This document shows positions 43,815 through 50,755 of a stretch of DNA of 64,000 nt, one piece after another (position 1 is the first letter of the stretch; every line of letters starts with the position of its first letter). The notes under the pieces are model-generated. The model did not search any database. It was given only the letters and a program-made list of their open reading frames with translations, and was not told where the DNA came from. The stretch comes from Desulfosarcina ovata subsp. ovata (GTDB lineage: Bacteria; Desulfobacterota; Desulfobacteria; Desulfobacterales; Desulfosarcinaceae). Where the stretch lies: NCBI RefSeq assembly GCF_009689005.1, contig NZ_AP021879.1, positions 2,914,001 through 2,978,000 of the forward strand. The letters run 5' to 3'. The translations under genes were made by a program, and so were the position numbers.

Positions 43815-45284
43815 TCAGGCCCGGGAGTTGGCGCGCAAAATGATCGCCGCTTCCACGGAGTCGGGGAAATGCTTGCACACCAGCGTGCGGTAGCGCTTCC
43901 AGCCGTCCACCTGTCCGCCTTCGCGAAAGGCGTTGGCCAGCTTGACCAGACTGGTGGGCAGACCGGGGGTTTGGGGCCGTTTCTTCAGGATCGCCAGCAG
44001 GATCTTTTCGGCACCGGCGATTTCTCCGGCAGTGGCCATGGCCCCGGCAACCTGCAGGTAAAGCGGAATAGAGAGGGCCGGCCGACGGACCCGTTCGGCA
44101 TAGGCCTGATAAACGCCGATGGCGGCCGCGTGGGTGGCCGGATCTTTAAGCTGGACCTGCAACAGGCGTTTGGTGGTGTCGTGAAACGCATCCGACTCAG
44201 GGGTCAGCTTGTGGATGTTGAACAGGTGGGTGAGCACATCCGCACGCTCCGGCGACAAGTCGAGAATCTGTTCGAACAAACAGCTGGCCTTGTCCATTTC
44301 AAGATGGGCCATATGCTCCAGGGCGTCGTCCATCAGCGGACCGACCTTGTCTTCGGCGGCCTCCTCGAAACTGTCGCGGTTCACGCCGCCCACCAGCCGC
44401 GCGCCTGAAAAAGCCAGCAGTGCGCCACCGGCCAACCCCCCAATGTGGGCCACATAGGCCACATGGCTGGCACCGCTGAAAAAGAGCTGATAGCATTCGT
44501 TGGCAATCCACACGGGCAGCAGAATGATCGCCGGAATCCGCGCGGTATTGAAGTAAAATCCCAGTGAATAGAACACGCTGACCGTTTTGCGACCGTATAG
44601 CACCGTGTAGGCGCCCATGAGACCGGCGATGGCACCGGAGGCCCCCACCAGGGGGACGGTGCTGGTGGGATACACCAGCCAGAACAATCCCGCCGCCATC
44701 AGCCCGCTGGCAAGATAGATCCCCGTAAAAAGTGACCGCCCGGCACCGATCTCGATCATGCAACCCAGGATCCAGAGGAACACCATGTTGCCGACCAGAT
44801 GGCCGACACTCCCGTGCAGAAACATGTAGGTAAAAAAGGTCGAAACCCGCGGGGTGGCCGGACGCAGTCCGTGGGCAAAGGCAACACTGCGATTGCATTT
44901 TTCCTCGTAGTCATGGCGCAGCATGCGCCACCTTTCATAAACGGCATCCCGGGGGGTGATCACCTGCTCCCCCTTGAGACGGCTGAGGAAAATGGCGTCC
45001 GCTTCCAGCGCGAAATGAAGCCGCATGAGCCCTTCGGCATCGTCCGGGTCCACCGCCAGGTCCCCATCGGTGGCCGTTCCAGTCGCCTCCAGATAATCCA
45101 TGTACCGGGGAACCTCAATCCCCGCGAGCCCCGATTCCAGGTAGAAGTGTTCGGCTTCCAGGCGGGCCTGGTCATCATTGATCTGGAACAGGAAAAAGAC
45201 CAGGCAGTTGATCACCAAAATCGCCAGGGTGACAAGCGGGGGATTTTTCCAACCGATTTTTCCGGAAATGGGGACAATCAGCAT
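43815..45284 (-). CDS. Rhomboid-family intramembrane serine protease with TPR-like C-terminus
   Basis: A 489-residue membrane protease. The catalytic Ser lies in VPLVGASGAIAGLMGAY and the catalytic His in VAYVAHIGGLAGG, with an early FFTYMFLHGSVGHLVGNM segment typical of rhomboids. A long loop of about 110 residues after the first helix and a soluble ~180-residue C-terminal TPR-like region flank the core. It begins 15 bp after trpA and is the last gene of the gntR-trpB-trpA operon. Why a rhomboid is linked to tryptophan genes is unknown. Confidence 0.92.
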   Translation of the reverse strand: MLIVPISGKIGWKNPPLVTLAILVINCLVFFLFQINDDQARLEAEHFYLESGLAGIEVPRYMDYLEATGTATDGDLAVDPDDAEGLMRLHFALEADAIFLSRLKGEQVITPRDAVYERWRMLRHDYEEKCNRSVAFAHGLRPATPRVSTFFTYMFLHGSVGHLVGNMVFLWILGCMIEIGAGRSLFTGIYLASGLMAAGLFWLVYPTSTVPLVGASGAIAGLMGAYTVLYGRKTVSVFYSLGFYFNTARIPAIILLPVWIANECYQLFFSGASHVAYVAHIGGLAGGALLAFSGARLVGGVNRDSFEEAAEDKVGPLMDDALEHMAHLEMDKASCLFEQILDLSPERADVLTHLFNIHKLTPESDAFHDTTKRLLQVQLKDPATHAAAIGVYQAYAERVRRPALSIPLYLQVAGAMATAGEIAGAEKILLAILKKRPQTPGLPTSLVKLANAFREGGQVDGWKRYRTLVCKHFPDSVEAAIILRANSRA

Positions 45285-45299
45285 AGGCGGGCCCGATAT

Positions 45300-46064
45300 T
45301 TATGTCTGTAAATCACGGATAAAAGGACCCAATGCGGCGATCCCCTCGGTTTCGATCAGCCGCAGGGCCTGCGTTCCAATGACGGCGATATCGGCTTTGC
45401 CTTCCAAAAACTTGATGTCGGATTTGTCTTTCACCCCGAATCCCAGGGCCAGGGGAAGCCCGGTGGCCGTGCGGCAGCGGGCCAGGTAGGCATCCAGGGA
45501 TTGGGAGAACTCGGTCTGGTCGCCGGTCACCCCCTTGCGGGCCACGCAGTAAACGAAACCGTCGGCCACCTTGGCGATGGCCGTAAGGCGCGCCTCGGAG
45601 GTCGTCGGCGAGTAGATGAAAATCGGGCTCAGCTGGTTGCGCTGCATGGCGCTCAGGTAGCCATCGGCCTCTTCCGGCGGCAGATCCGGAACGATGGACC
45701 CTTTCAGGCCGGCATCCCGCATCTCGTCCACGAACCGGTCCACGCCATATTTGAACAAAATATTGTAGTAGGTCATGTAAAGGAACGGGATCGGGAATTC
45801 CCTGGCCACCGTGCGGCCGAATTCGAGGCACTGGGCCACGCTCACCCCACCGGCCAGTGAGTTCTGGTTGGCTTTGAGAATCACCGGCCCATCGGCAATC
45901 GGTTCGGAAAAGGGAATCTGCAGCTCCATCAGGTCCACCCCGGCCGCCACCATGGTGCGCACGATTTCCAGGGAGGCCTCAAGGGAGGGATAGCCGATGA
46001 CAATGTGGGTCATCAGCAGGATCTTCTTCTCTTTCAGTCGTGATCGGATATGGGATTCAAGCAT
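45300..46064 (-). CDS. trpA: Tryptophan synthase alpha subunit
   Basis: The 254-residue protein has the TrpA barrel motifs: HIVIGYPSLEASLEIV, the catalytic Glu in LMELQIPFSEP, the Asp in ADGPVI, and VPDLPPEEADGYL (catalytic loop). It cleaves indole-3-glycerol phosphate to indole, which tunnels to TrpB. ATG 46064 overlaps the trpB stop by 8 bp, so the upstream frame start at 46121 is rejected. Other trp genes are not in the window. Confidence 0.95.
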   Translation of the reverse strand: MLESHIRSRLKEKKILLMTHIVIGYPSLEASLEIVRTMVAAGVDLMELQIPFSEPIADGPVILKANQNSLAGGVSVAQCLEFGRTVAREFPIPFLYMTYYNILFKYGVDRFVDEMRDAGLKGSIVPDLPPEEADGYLSAMQRNQLSPIFIYSPTTSEARLTAIAKVADGFVYCVARKGVTGDQTEFSQSLDAYLARCRTATGLPLALGFGVKDKSDIKFLEGKADIAVIGTQALRLIETEGIAALGPFIRDLQT

Positions 46065-47283
46065 GGTATTGTTTCGCCTTTTCAATGATGAATTGTTTCC
46101 ATTTGGGATCGTCCATGGCATCGGCGATGGTGAAGATATCCTTGTCGCCGCGGCCGGACTGGTTGATCAGGATGATGTCGTCGGGTGACATCGTCGGAGC
46201 CTCCTTAAAGGCGCGTGCAAAGGCGTGGGCGGACTCCAGAGCCGGGATGACCCCCTCTTTGCGCATGGTCAGGCGGACCGCCTCGATCACTTCACGGTCC
46301 GTGGCGCCTTCAAACCGCACCCGCCCCTTCTCCTTGAAATCGGAAAGGATCGGCGATACGCCCACGTAGTCCAGGCCCGCGGCGATGGAGTGGGTCTCAC
46401 GCATCTGGCCGTCGTCATCCTGCAGAAAATAGGTTTTGTAGCCCTGGGCCACCCCCACACTGGCGTCATCGGAGCAGAGCCGCGAGGCATGCGCGCCGGA
46501 GTTCAGGCCCCGGCCGGCCGCCTCCACGCCCACCAGTTCCACATCGTCGTCGAAAAAACCGCTGAATATGCCCATGGCGTTGGAACCGCCGCCCACGCAG
46601 GCAAATACCCGGGTGGGCAGCCGGCCCTCCCGTTCCATGAACTGCCGACGGGCCTCCTTGCCGATGATGGACTGGAACCAGGCGACCATTTCCGGAAAGG
46701 GGTGCGGGCCGCAAGCCGTACCGAGCACGTAATGGGTGGCGTCCATGTTGGTCACCCAGTCCCGAAAGGCCTCGTTGATGGCATCCTTGAGGATGCGCGT
46801 GCCATCGGTCACCGGCACCACGGTGGCACCCAACTGCTCCATCCAGAACACATTGGGTCGCTGGCGCGCGACGTCCACTTCGCCCATATAAATGGTGCAG
46901 TCAAAACCGAAGCGCGCCGCCATGGTGGCCGTGGCCACCCCGTGCTGACCGGCTCCGGTCTCGGCGATCACGCGGGTTTTGCCCATGCGTTTGACCAGAA
47001 GTCCCTGGCCCATGACGTTGTTGGCCTTGTGGGCGCCGGTATGGTTGAGGTCCTCGCGCTTGATAAAAATCCTTGCCCCGCCGAAGTGGCGCGTCAGGTT
47101 TTCGGCATAGGTGATCGGGGTGGGCCGGCAGGAGTAGCTGGACATCAGCTGCTCGTAATCGTGCCAGAAAATGGGGTCGTTTCTGGCCTCGGTGTAGACC
47201 CGTTCGAGTTCGTCGAATGTGGCAACCAGGATCTCGGGCAGAAACGCACCGCCGAAGTTGCCGAAATAGCCCCGCTTATTCAT
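46057..47283 (-). CDS. trpB: Tryptophan synthase beta subunit
   Basis: A 408-residue PLP enzyme joining indole to serine. The PLP Lys is in NHTGAHKANN (~85), the catalytic Glu lies in ETGAGQHGVA (~107), and the phosphate-binding loop is CVGGGSNAMG (~232). Length and motifs suit the standard TrpB1 type. Its start overlaps the GntR stop by 8 bp, mirroring the trpB/trpA overlap, so all three are translationally coupled. Confidence 0.96.
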   Translation of the reverse strand: MNKRGYFGNFGGAFLPEILVATFDELERVYTEARNDPIFWHDYEQLMSSYSCRPTPITYAENLTRHFGGARIFIKREDLNHTGAHKANNVMGQGLLVKRMGKTRVIAETGAGQHGVATATMAARFGFDCTIYMGEVDVARQRPNVFWMEQLGATVVPVTDGTRILKDAINEAFRDWVTNMDATHYVLGTACGPHPFPEMVAWFQSIIGKEARRQFMEREGRLPTRVFACVGGGSNAMGIFSGFFDDDVELVGVEAAGRGLNSGAHASRLCSDDASVGVAQGYKTYFLQDDDGQMRETHSIAAGLDYVGVSPILSDFKEKGRVRFEGATDREVIEAVRLTMRKEGVIPALESAHAFARAFKEAPTMSPDDIILINQSGRGDKDIFTIADAMDDPKWKQFIIEKAKQYHA

Positions 47284-48007
47284 GATTCAGGCCTCCTATC
47301 TGTTGGGAAAAAACAAACCGATCGGTGTTGCAGTAAAGGATCGAAAAAACGGCATTTTGTGCCTGTTTGAAGTGAAGATAGCGATGGACCGTGAGAATGG
47401 GCGTCCGGCTGCGGACATCCATCAGCGCCCTGCGCCGGTCATCAAGATAGTCGATGCGAAAGGTCTGCCGCCCGTCCGCCGGACGCAGGTAAAATTGGGT
47501 TTCGGCCACCTGGGAAAGGGAGCGGCCGGTCAGATCCATCCCTTCGATGCCCTTGAACAGCACCGGGTGCAGGTAGATCTCCTCCAGCAGCACCGGGTCT
47601 CCCGCCACCCGGCTGAGCCGGGAGAGAAAAAAAGCCGTACCGCCGGCAAAGGGATTCCCATCGCCTCCATCAACCCGAATGTTAGATGGCGGATCGAGCA
47701 GGTCCACCGCCACATCGATGCCCTGCTTGTGAAAGGCCGAGCTGGTGCCGGCCAGGGAGAAAAGATCGATCTCCCGCTCCGGTGCACACACATAGGTCCC
47801 CGATCCGCGACGCCGGACCAGCAGATGCCGGCGCACCAGAAGATCGATGGCCTGGCGCACCGTGGGCCGACCAATGCCGTAATCTTTTGCCAACTGCGTC
47901 TCGGACGGGATCCGCGCACCGGGTGGATAGTCACCAGTGCGGATCCCTTCCATGAGGATGTCGGCCAGTTGGTGGTACAGGGGTATGGGGGATTGGGGAT
48001 TCAGCAT
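47276..48007 (-). CDS. GntR-family (HutC/UTRA) transcriptional regulator
   Basis: A 243-residue regulator with an N-terminal winged helix (IPSETQLAKDYGIGRPTVRQAIDLLVRRHLL pattern, ~35-65) and a UTRA ligand domain (LSRVAGDPVLLEEIYLHPVLF, ~150). UTRA domains bind small metabolites. It leads the trpB-trpA operon with an 8-bp overlap and so probably controls tryptophan synthesis and itself; a GntR in place of TrpR or attenuation is unusual. Inverted repeats overlap and precede its start codon. Confidence 0.92.
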   Translation of the reverse strand: MLNPQSPIPLYHQLADILMEGIRTGDYPPGARIPSETQLAKDYGIGRPTVRQAIDLLVRRHLLVRRRGSGTYVCAPEREIDLFSLAGTSSAFHKQGIDVAVDLLDPPSNIRVDGGDGNPFAGGTAFFLSRLSRVAGDPVLLEEIYLHPVLFKGIEGMDLTGRSLSQVAETQFYLRPADGRQTFRIDYLDDRRRALMDVRSRTPILTVHRYLHFKQAQNAVFSILYCNTDRFVFSQQIGGLNHE

Positions 48008-48053
48008 GATGGCAAACTATCTGCCATCAATATGTAAAGTTGTCAAGACATAT
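48007..48053. promoter_or_regulatory. Inverted repeats at the gntR start, candidate operator/promoter
   Basis: TGATGGCA (48007-48014) pairs with TGCCATCA (48022-48029) just upstream of the gntR ATG. A second pair, ATATGT/ACATAT (48030-48035, 48048-48053), surrounds TGTCAAGACA (48041-48050), a HutC-type half-site arrangement. On the minus strand TTGACA (48046-48041) could be a -35. Autoregulation is the natural reading; unproven. Confidence 0.45.
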
Positions 48054-48174
48054 TTGCCTGATAATCAGGGCATCGCATTTGGGTGTATTCTGGTCGGTGG
48101 CGTGATCGCAAACCCAACCGCTCTGATTCAATCAATGCCAAATGCAAAAATCCAAATGTCAATTGAAGGATCCT

Positions 48175-48262
48175 ATCGATTATAAGATGGACAGAATACC
48201 ACCATTTGGCATTTTTCATTGGACATTTGACATTTGTGGCCCACCGCTATCGGGTAGAAAGA
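48175..48262. repeat. Dispersed repeat, copy 2
   Basis: Shares the CCACCATTTGGCATTTTTC core and about 85 bp overall with the copy at 17735-17820. Just upstream (48136-48165) is a related, partly inverted stretch with CCAAATGTCAATTG, so this copy may be part of a larger hairpin. It lies between the gntR start and the tumA stop. Confidence 0.7.
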
Positions 48263-48306
48263 TTGAAAAAATGCAAGGTGATCCGAAACATCCTCGCCGG
48301 GTTCCG

Positions 48307-48654
48307 CTATGCCGCATGCAACAGAAACTCGACTTTGACGGCATCGAATGGAAAAACGATTTGCCCTTCGTCGGTACGAACGAGAATTCCAGCGTTCAGG
48401 AGGGCGGTAATATCTCCGTGAACGGCCTTTACATCACGCCCGACACGCCGAGCGGCTTCGCGAATCGAGACAGGCCCCGCGCCGCAAAGAACCTTGAGCA
48501 ACTCCCAGCGTTTGGCGGTTAATACGCTCCAAAGCAATTCCGGCGTCGCAAAGCTGATGCGTGCGGAACCTTCGGGTTTTCCTGTCTCCCAGGCCTTTGT
48601 AAAATCCGCCATCGCATCGGCAGGCGTCCGTACATCAAGGGTTACGGTTTTCAT
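48307..48654 (-). CDS. tumA: TumA-like antitoxin, HTH protein
   Basis: A 115-residue protein with a winged HTH (RWELLKVLCGAGPVSIREAARRVG, followed by VKAVHGDITALLNAGIL) as in the COG4190-like regulators that pair with TumE toxins. It would neutralise the toxin and repress the operon. The ATG at 48654 overlaps the toxin stop by 20 bp; the longer frame above it is rejected. Family by gene pairing and HTH pattern. Confidence 0.8.
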   Translation of the reverse strand: MKTVTLDVRTPADAMADFTKAWETGKPEGSARISFATPELLWSVLTAKRWELLKVLCGAGPVSIREAARRVGRDVKAVHGDITALLNAGILVRTDEGQIVFPFDAVKVEFLLHAA

Positions 48655-48931
48655 GGTTCCACCTCTCGATATCATGCTGGAAATCAACGACCAACTGTTC
48701 CGGTGTTGTGAACACATAGGCGCGTTCTTTTCCACCAAAATGGCGATGATCGCCCTTACCGGTCTCATTATCGTAGCGCAAAACACATTCGCCACGCACA
48801 ACATACGCAAGCCTGTATTTAAACCCGTGTGAAGACCCAATCAGCTGCTTTGGGAGACGCCACAAAATCAATTCCGCAAATGCCGATTCGGAATATATAA
48901 TACGTGTGTGAATGAGTTTCACGGCTTTCAT
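48635..48931 (-). CDS. tumE: TumE-like toxin (DUF6516)
   Basis: A 98-residue basic protein. The central part, YRLAYVVRGECVLRYDNETG, followed by KGDHRHFGGKE, matches TumE/DUF6516 toxins, whose molecular target is not settled. The ATG at 48931 is used; the upstream frame to 48967 has no ribosome site. It precedes the antitoxin gene with 20-bp overlap, the typical toxin-first order of this family. Confidence 0.82.
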   Translation of the reverse strand: MKAVKLIHTRIIYSESAFAELILWRLPKQLIGSSHGFKYRLAYVVRGECVLRYDNETGKGDHRHFGGKERAYVFTTPEQLVVDFQHDIERWNHENRNP

Positions 48932-48978
48932 GTTGGAAACAATACCAACACTGTTGGCTGTTGTCAATCAGTCCAACA
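48931..48978. promoter_or_regulatory. TGTTGG/CCAACA palindromic array, candidate TumA operator
   Basis: TGTTGG at 48931-48936 and 48952-48957 alternates with CCAACA at 48945-48950 and 48973-48978. The middle two make CCAACACTGTTGG. The array begins at the tumE start codon, where an antitoxin-toxin complex would repress transcription. Confidence 0.55.
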
Positions 48979-49330
48979 CTTCGACCGGAATTCAGTCTTA
49001 TTGTGTCGATTCCTTTCCGCACGGGCAATGTTTGGCGGGCCTTGCCCGTCCGTTGTTTCCACTCATATGTTTATAATGGTGATATCGCGACCTTTTATTT
49101 AGATATTTAAGAATATCCCGGGCTCCCCGTGACTTCAACCGGGCGGGTTATCAGCCCGCCTGCGAATCAACTGTGTTTGGTAATAATGTTTTCACATACC
49201 GTCAAGCAGTGTTCCTACAGCGTTATTATGGGATCGCCGGATCGATACGGTCTATCTCCCCTCATGCCAGACATTGAAGCTGTATCATATGAACACGATC
49301 ATTTGCCTTCGATACCGTCGATAACCGAAG
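48979..49330. other. Intergenic region between tumE and the eCIS-linked lipoprotein
   Basis: About 350 bp with no gene seen. It holds two hairpins: ACGGGCAA (49021-49028) with TTGCCCGT (49042-49049), and GGCGGG/CCCGCC near 49141-49160. Neither has a clear T-run, but they may end transcription between the converging halves or mark an island edge. Confidence 0.4.
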
Positions 49331-49954
49331 CTATTGCTTGCTGAAAGGGGAAGGATCGCAATACTGATTGTCCGGACCGCACGCTTCGTTCATCCAGTCA
49401 TAAAATACCCTGGGATCACCCTCGATGGCGTATATCACCTTTTTGACATTCGGGAACTGCAGCAGCGTACGTTCCACCTGCGAGTAAAACGCCGCGCTTC
49501 CACAGCTTGACGTGGCACCGGATAGAATCTGCCGCATGTCCTTAAGATCCAGGTAGGCGATTCCATTTTCGACACGGACGTGCTTGAGCAAACCCGCCGT
49601 TTCGTCCGAGAAAAACGACCAATACCCCTCTTCCAATTCTTTGGGCGTGGGACCTCGAAACAGACGGCGCAGTGCTTCCGCAACCAGATCGGACGTCGCC
49701 GGCACATATCTTTCGACGGCAAAGGTCGCTGCACAATCTATGGGGTCCGTCGCCATGCGCTCGTTGTAAAAATAGACGTTTATCGCTGCAACCGCCTTGT
49801 CTCCGACAACACCCCGCCTGGAGGTACATCCCGAGATGAGAGTGACAAACACAAACAACGTCACCAAGGTCATGGCACCAAGAGTGGCGCACCACGTCTT
49901 GCTGGCCGCAAAGGTTTTTTTTATTGGAACGGTCATGGCGCGAGCTATTTTCAT
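49331..49954 (-). CDS. GerMN-domain lipoprotein
   Basis: A 207-residue protein with a lipoprotein signal (LVTLFVFVTLISGC) and a GerMN-like domain (INVYFYNERMATD, ATSDLVAEALRRLFRGPTP, VENGIAYLDLKD, QVERTLLQFPNVKKVIYAI). GerMN domains occur in spore and envelope proteins and probably bind peptidoglycan or partners. It overlaps the amidase stop by 4 bp and is the last gene of the eCIS-like operon. It may act with the amidase on the cell wall. Confidence 0.82.
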   Translation of the reverse strand: MKIARAMTVPIKKTFAASKTWCATLGAMTLVTLFVFVTLISGCTSRRGVVGDKAVAAINVYFYNERMATDPIDCAATFAVERYVPATSDLVAEALRRLFRGPTPKELEEGYWSFFSDETAGLLKHVRVENGIAYLDLKDMRQILSGATSSCGSAAFYSQVERTLLQFPNVKKVIYAIEGDPRVFYDWMNEACGPDNQYCDPSPFSKQ

Positions 49955-50637
49955 TCGGGAATGAACAACAGATCGCGACCCGATGACCAGGTGACCACCG
50001 CATCCTCGTCGATTCGCTTTTCAAACAACAGCGTGTCCCCCTGCATGACCCGAACGATCCGACCTTCGGCGGGGTGGTCGGCAGCAAGCAATAGCGCCTG
50101 GGCTTTTTCCAATACCTTTTCGGCAAAATCGGCCTCGTTCCCGCGGCCGGCAAGAGGGGCGCCACGGTCGTGCGGACTGCTATCCTTGTATTTGTGTCCG
50201 ACGCTGAAAGCAATCAACCCACCATCGGGGAAAAACCGTCGAATGCTCTCAACCAGGATCTGTGCCAATGCAGACTGCCCGCTTTCGCTCCTGATGATTT
50301 CCGCGTGTTGGGGGTTGCTGGCAAATAACGGCTCAAGCAGAACCGCCGGCATATCGGTATGTTTGATGCTGCCGTCACCGCGACCGCCAAAACCGCCCAC
50401 CTTGATGCCGTTATCCCCACCGACCGGAATGCCGAAGTGCTCGGCGACCTCCCTGGCATACCAGCGGCCCCAGTTCTTGCTGGTGGTTGACGCATTCGAT
50501 CCGGTGATCACCACGGCATAGTTGGACGTCGCCGTAAAGCTGTTGAAATGGTGCTCCACATAGGCCACGGCTTTGTCCTGGTTGGCATCGTTTTGGCGTT
50601 TGGAGTAATCGCCTTTGTAGAATTTTACCGTGTACAT
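49951..50637 (-). CDS. N-acetylmuramoyl-L-alanine-amidase-like protein
   Basis: A 228-residue protein with Amidase_3-like features: VEHHFNS (~30) for a zinc His, and a MPAVLLEPLFASN block (~95) where the catalytic Glu lies. The N-terminal HxH-type zinc site seen in classical members is incomplete by eye. The C-terminal ~60 residues add a small domain. There is no signal peptide, so it works in the cytoplasm until released. AAGGG precedes the ATG. Its position behind the DUF4157 genes suggests a role in loading, release or lysis for the injection system; this is inferred. Confidence 0.7.
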   Translation of the reverse strand: MYTVKFYKGDYSKRQNDANQDKAVAYVEHHFNSFTATSNYAVVITGSNASTTSKNWGRWYAREVAEHFGIPVGGDNGIKVGGFGGRGDGSIKHTDMPAVLLEPLFASNPQHAEIIRSESGQSALAQILVESIRRFFPDGGLIAFSVGHKYKDSSPHDRGAPLAGRGNEADFAEKVLEKAQALLLAADHPAEGRIVRVMQGDTLLFEKRIDEDAVVTWSSGRDLLFIPE

Positions 50638-50755
50638 GTTAAACCCTTCTTTTCCAAAATAGGTTGGTATAGGTCAGCCTGCATTTTTGACCGTGCTTCT
50701 TCATAAGTTATTTGAACTACGCTCATTGCCCTCTCATTTCTCATATTGAAATAGT

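Noticed and set aside
49134-49165. GGCGGG/CCCGCC hairpin as a rho-independent terminator.
   Set aside because: No T-run follows on either strand, so it is listed only as a hairpin.
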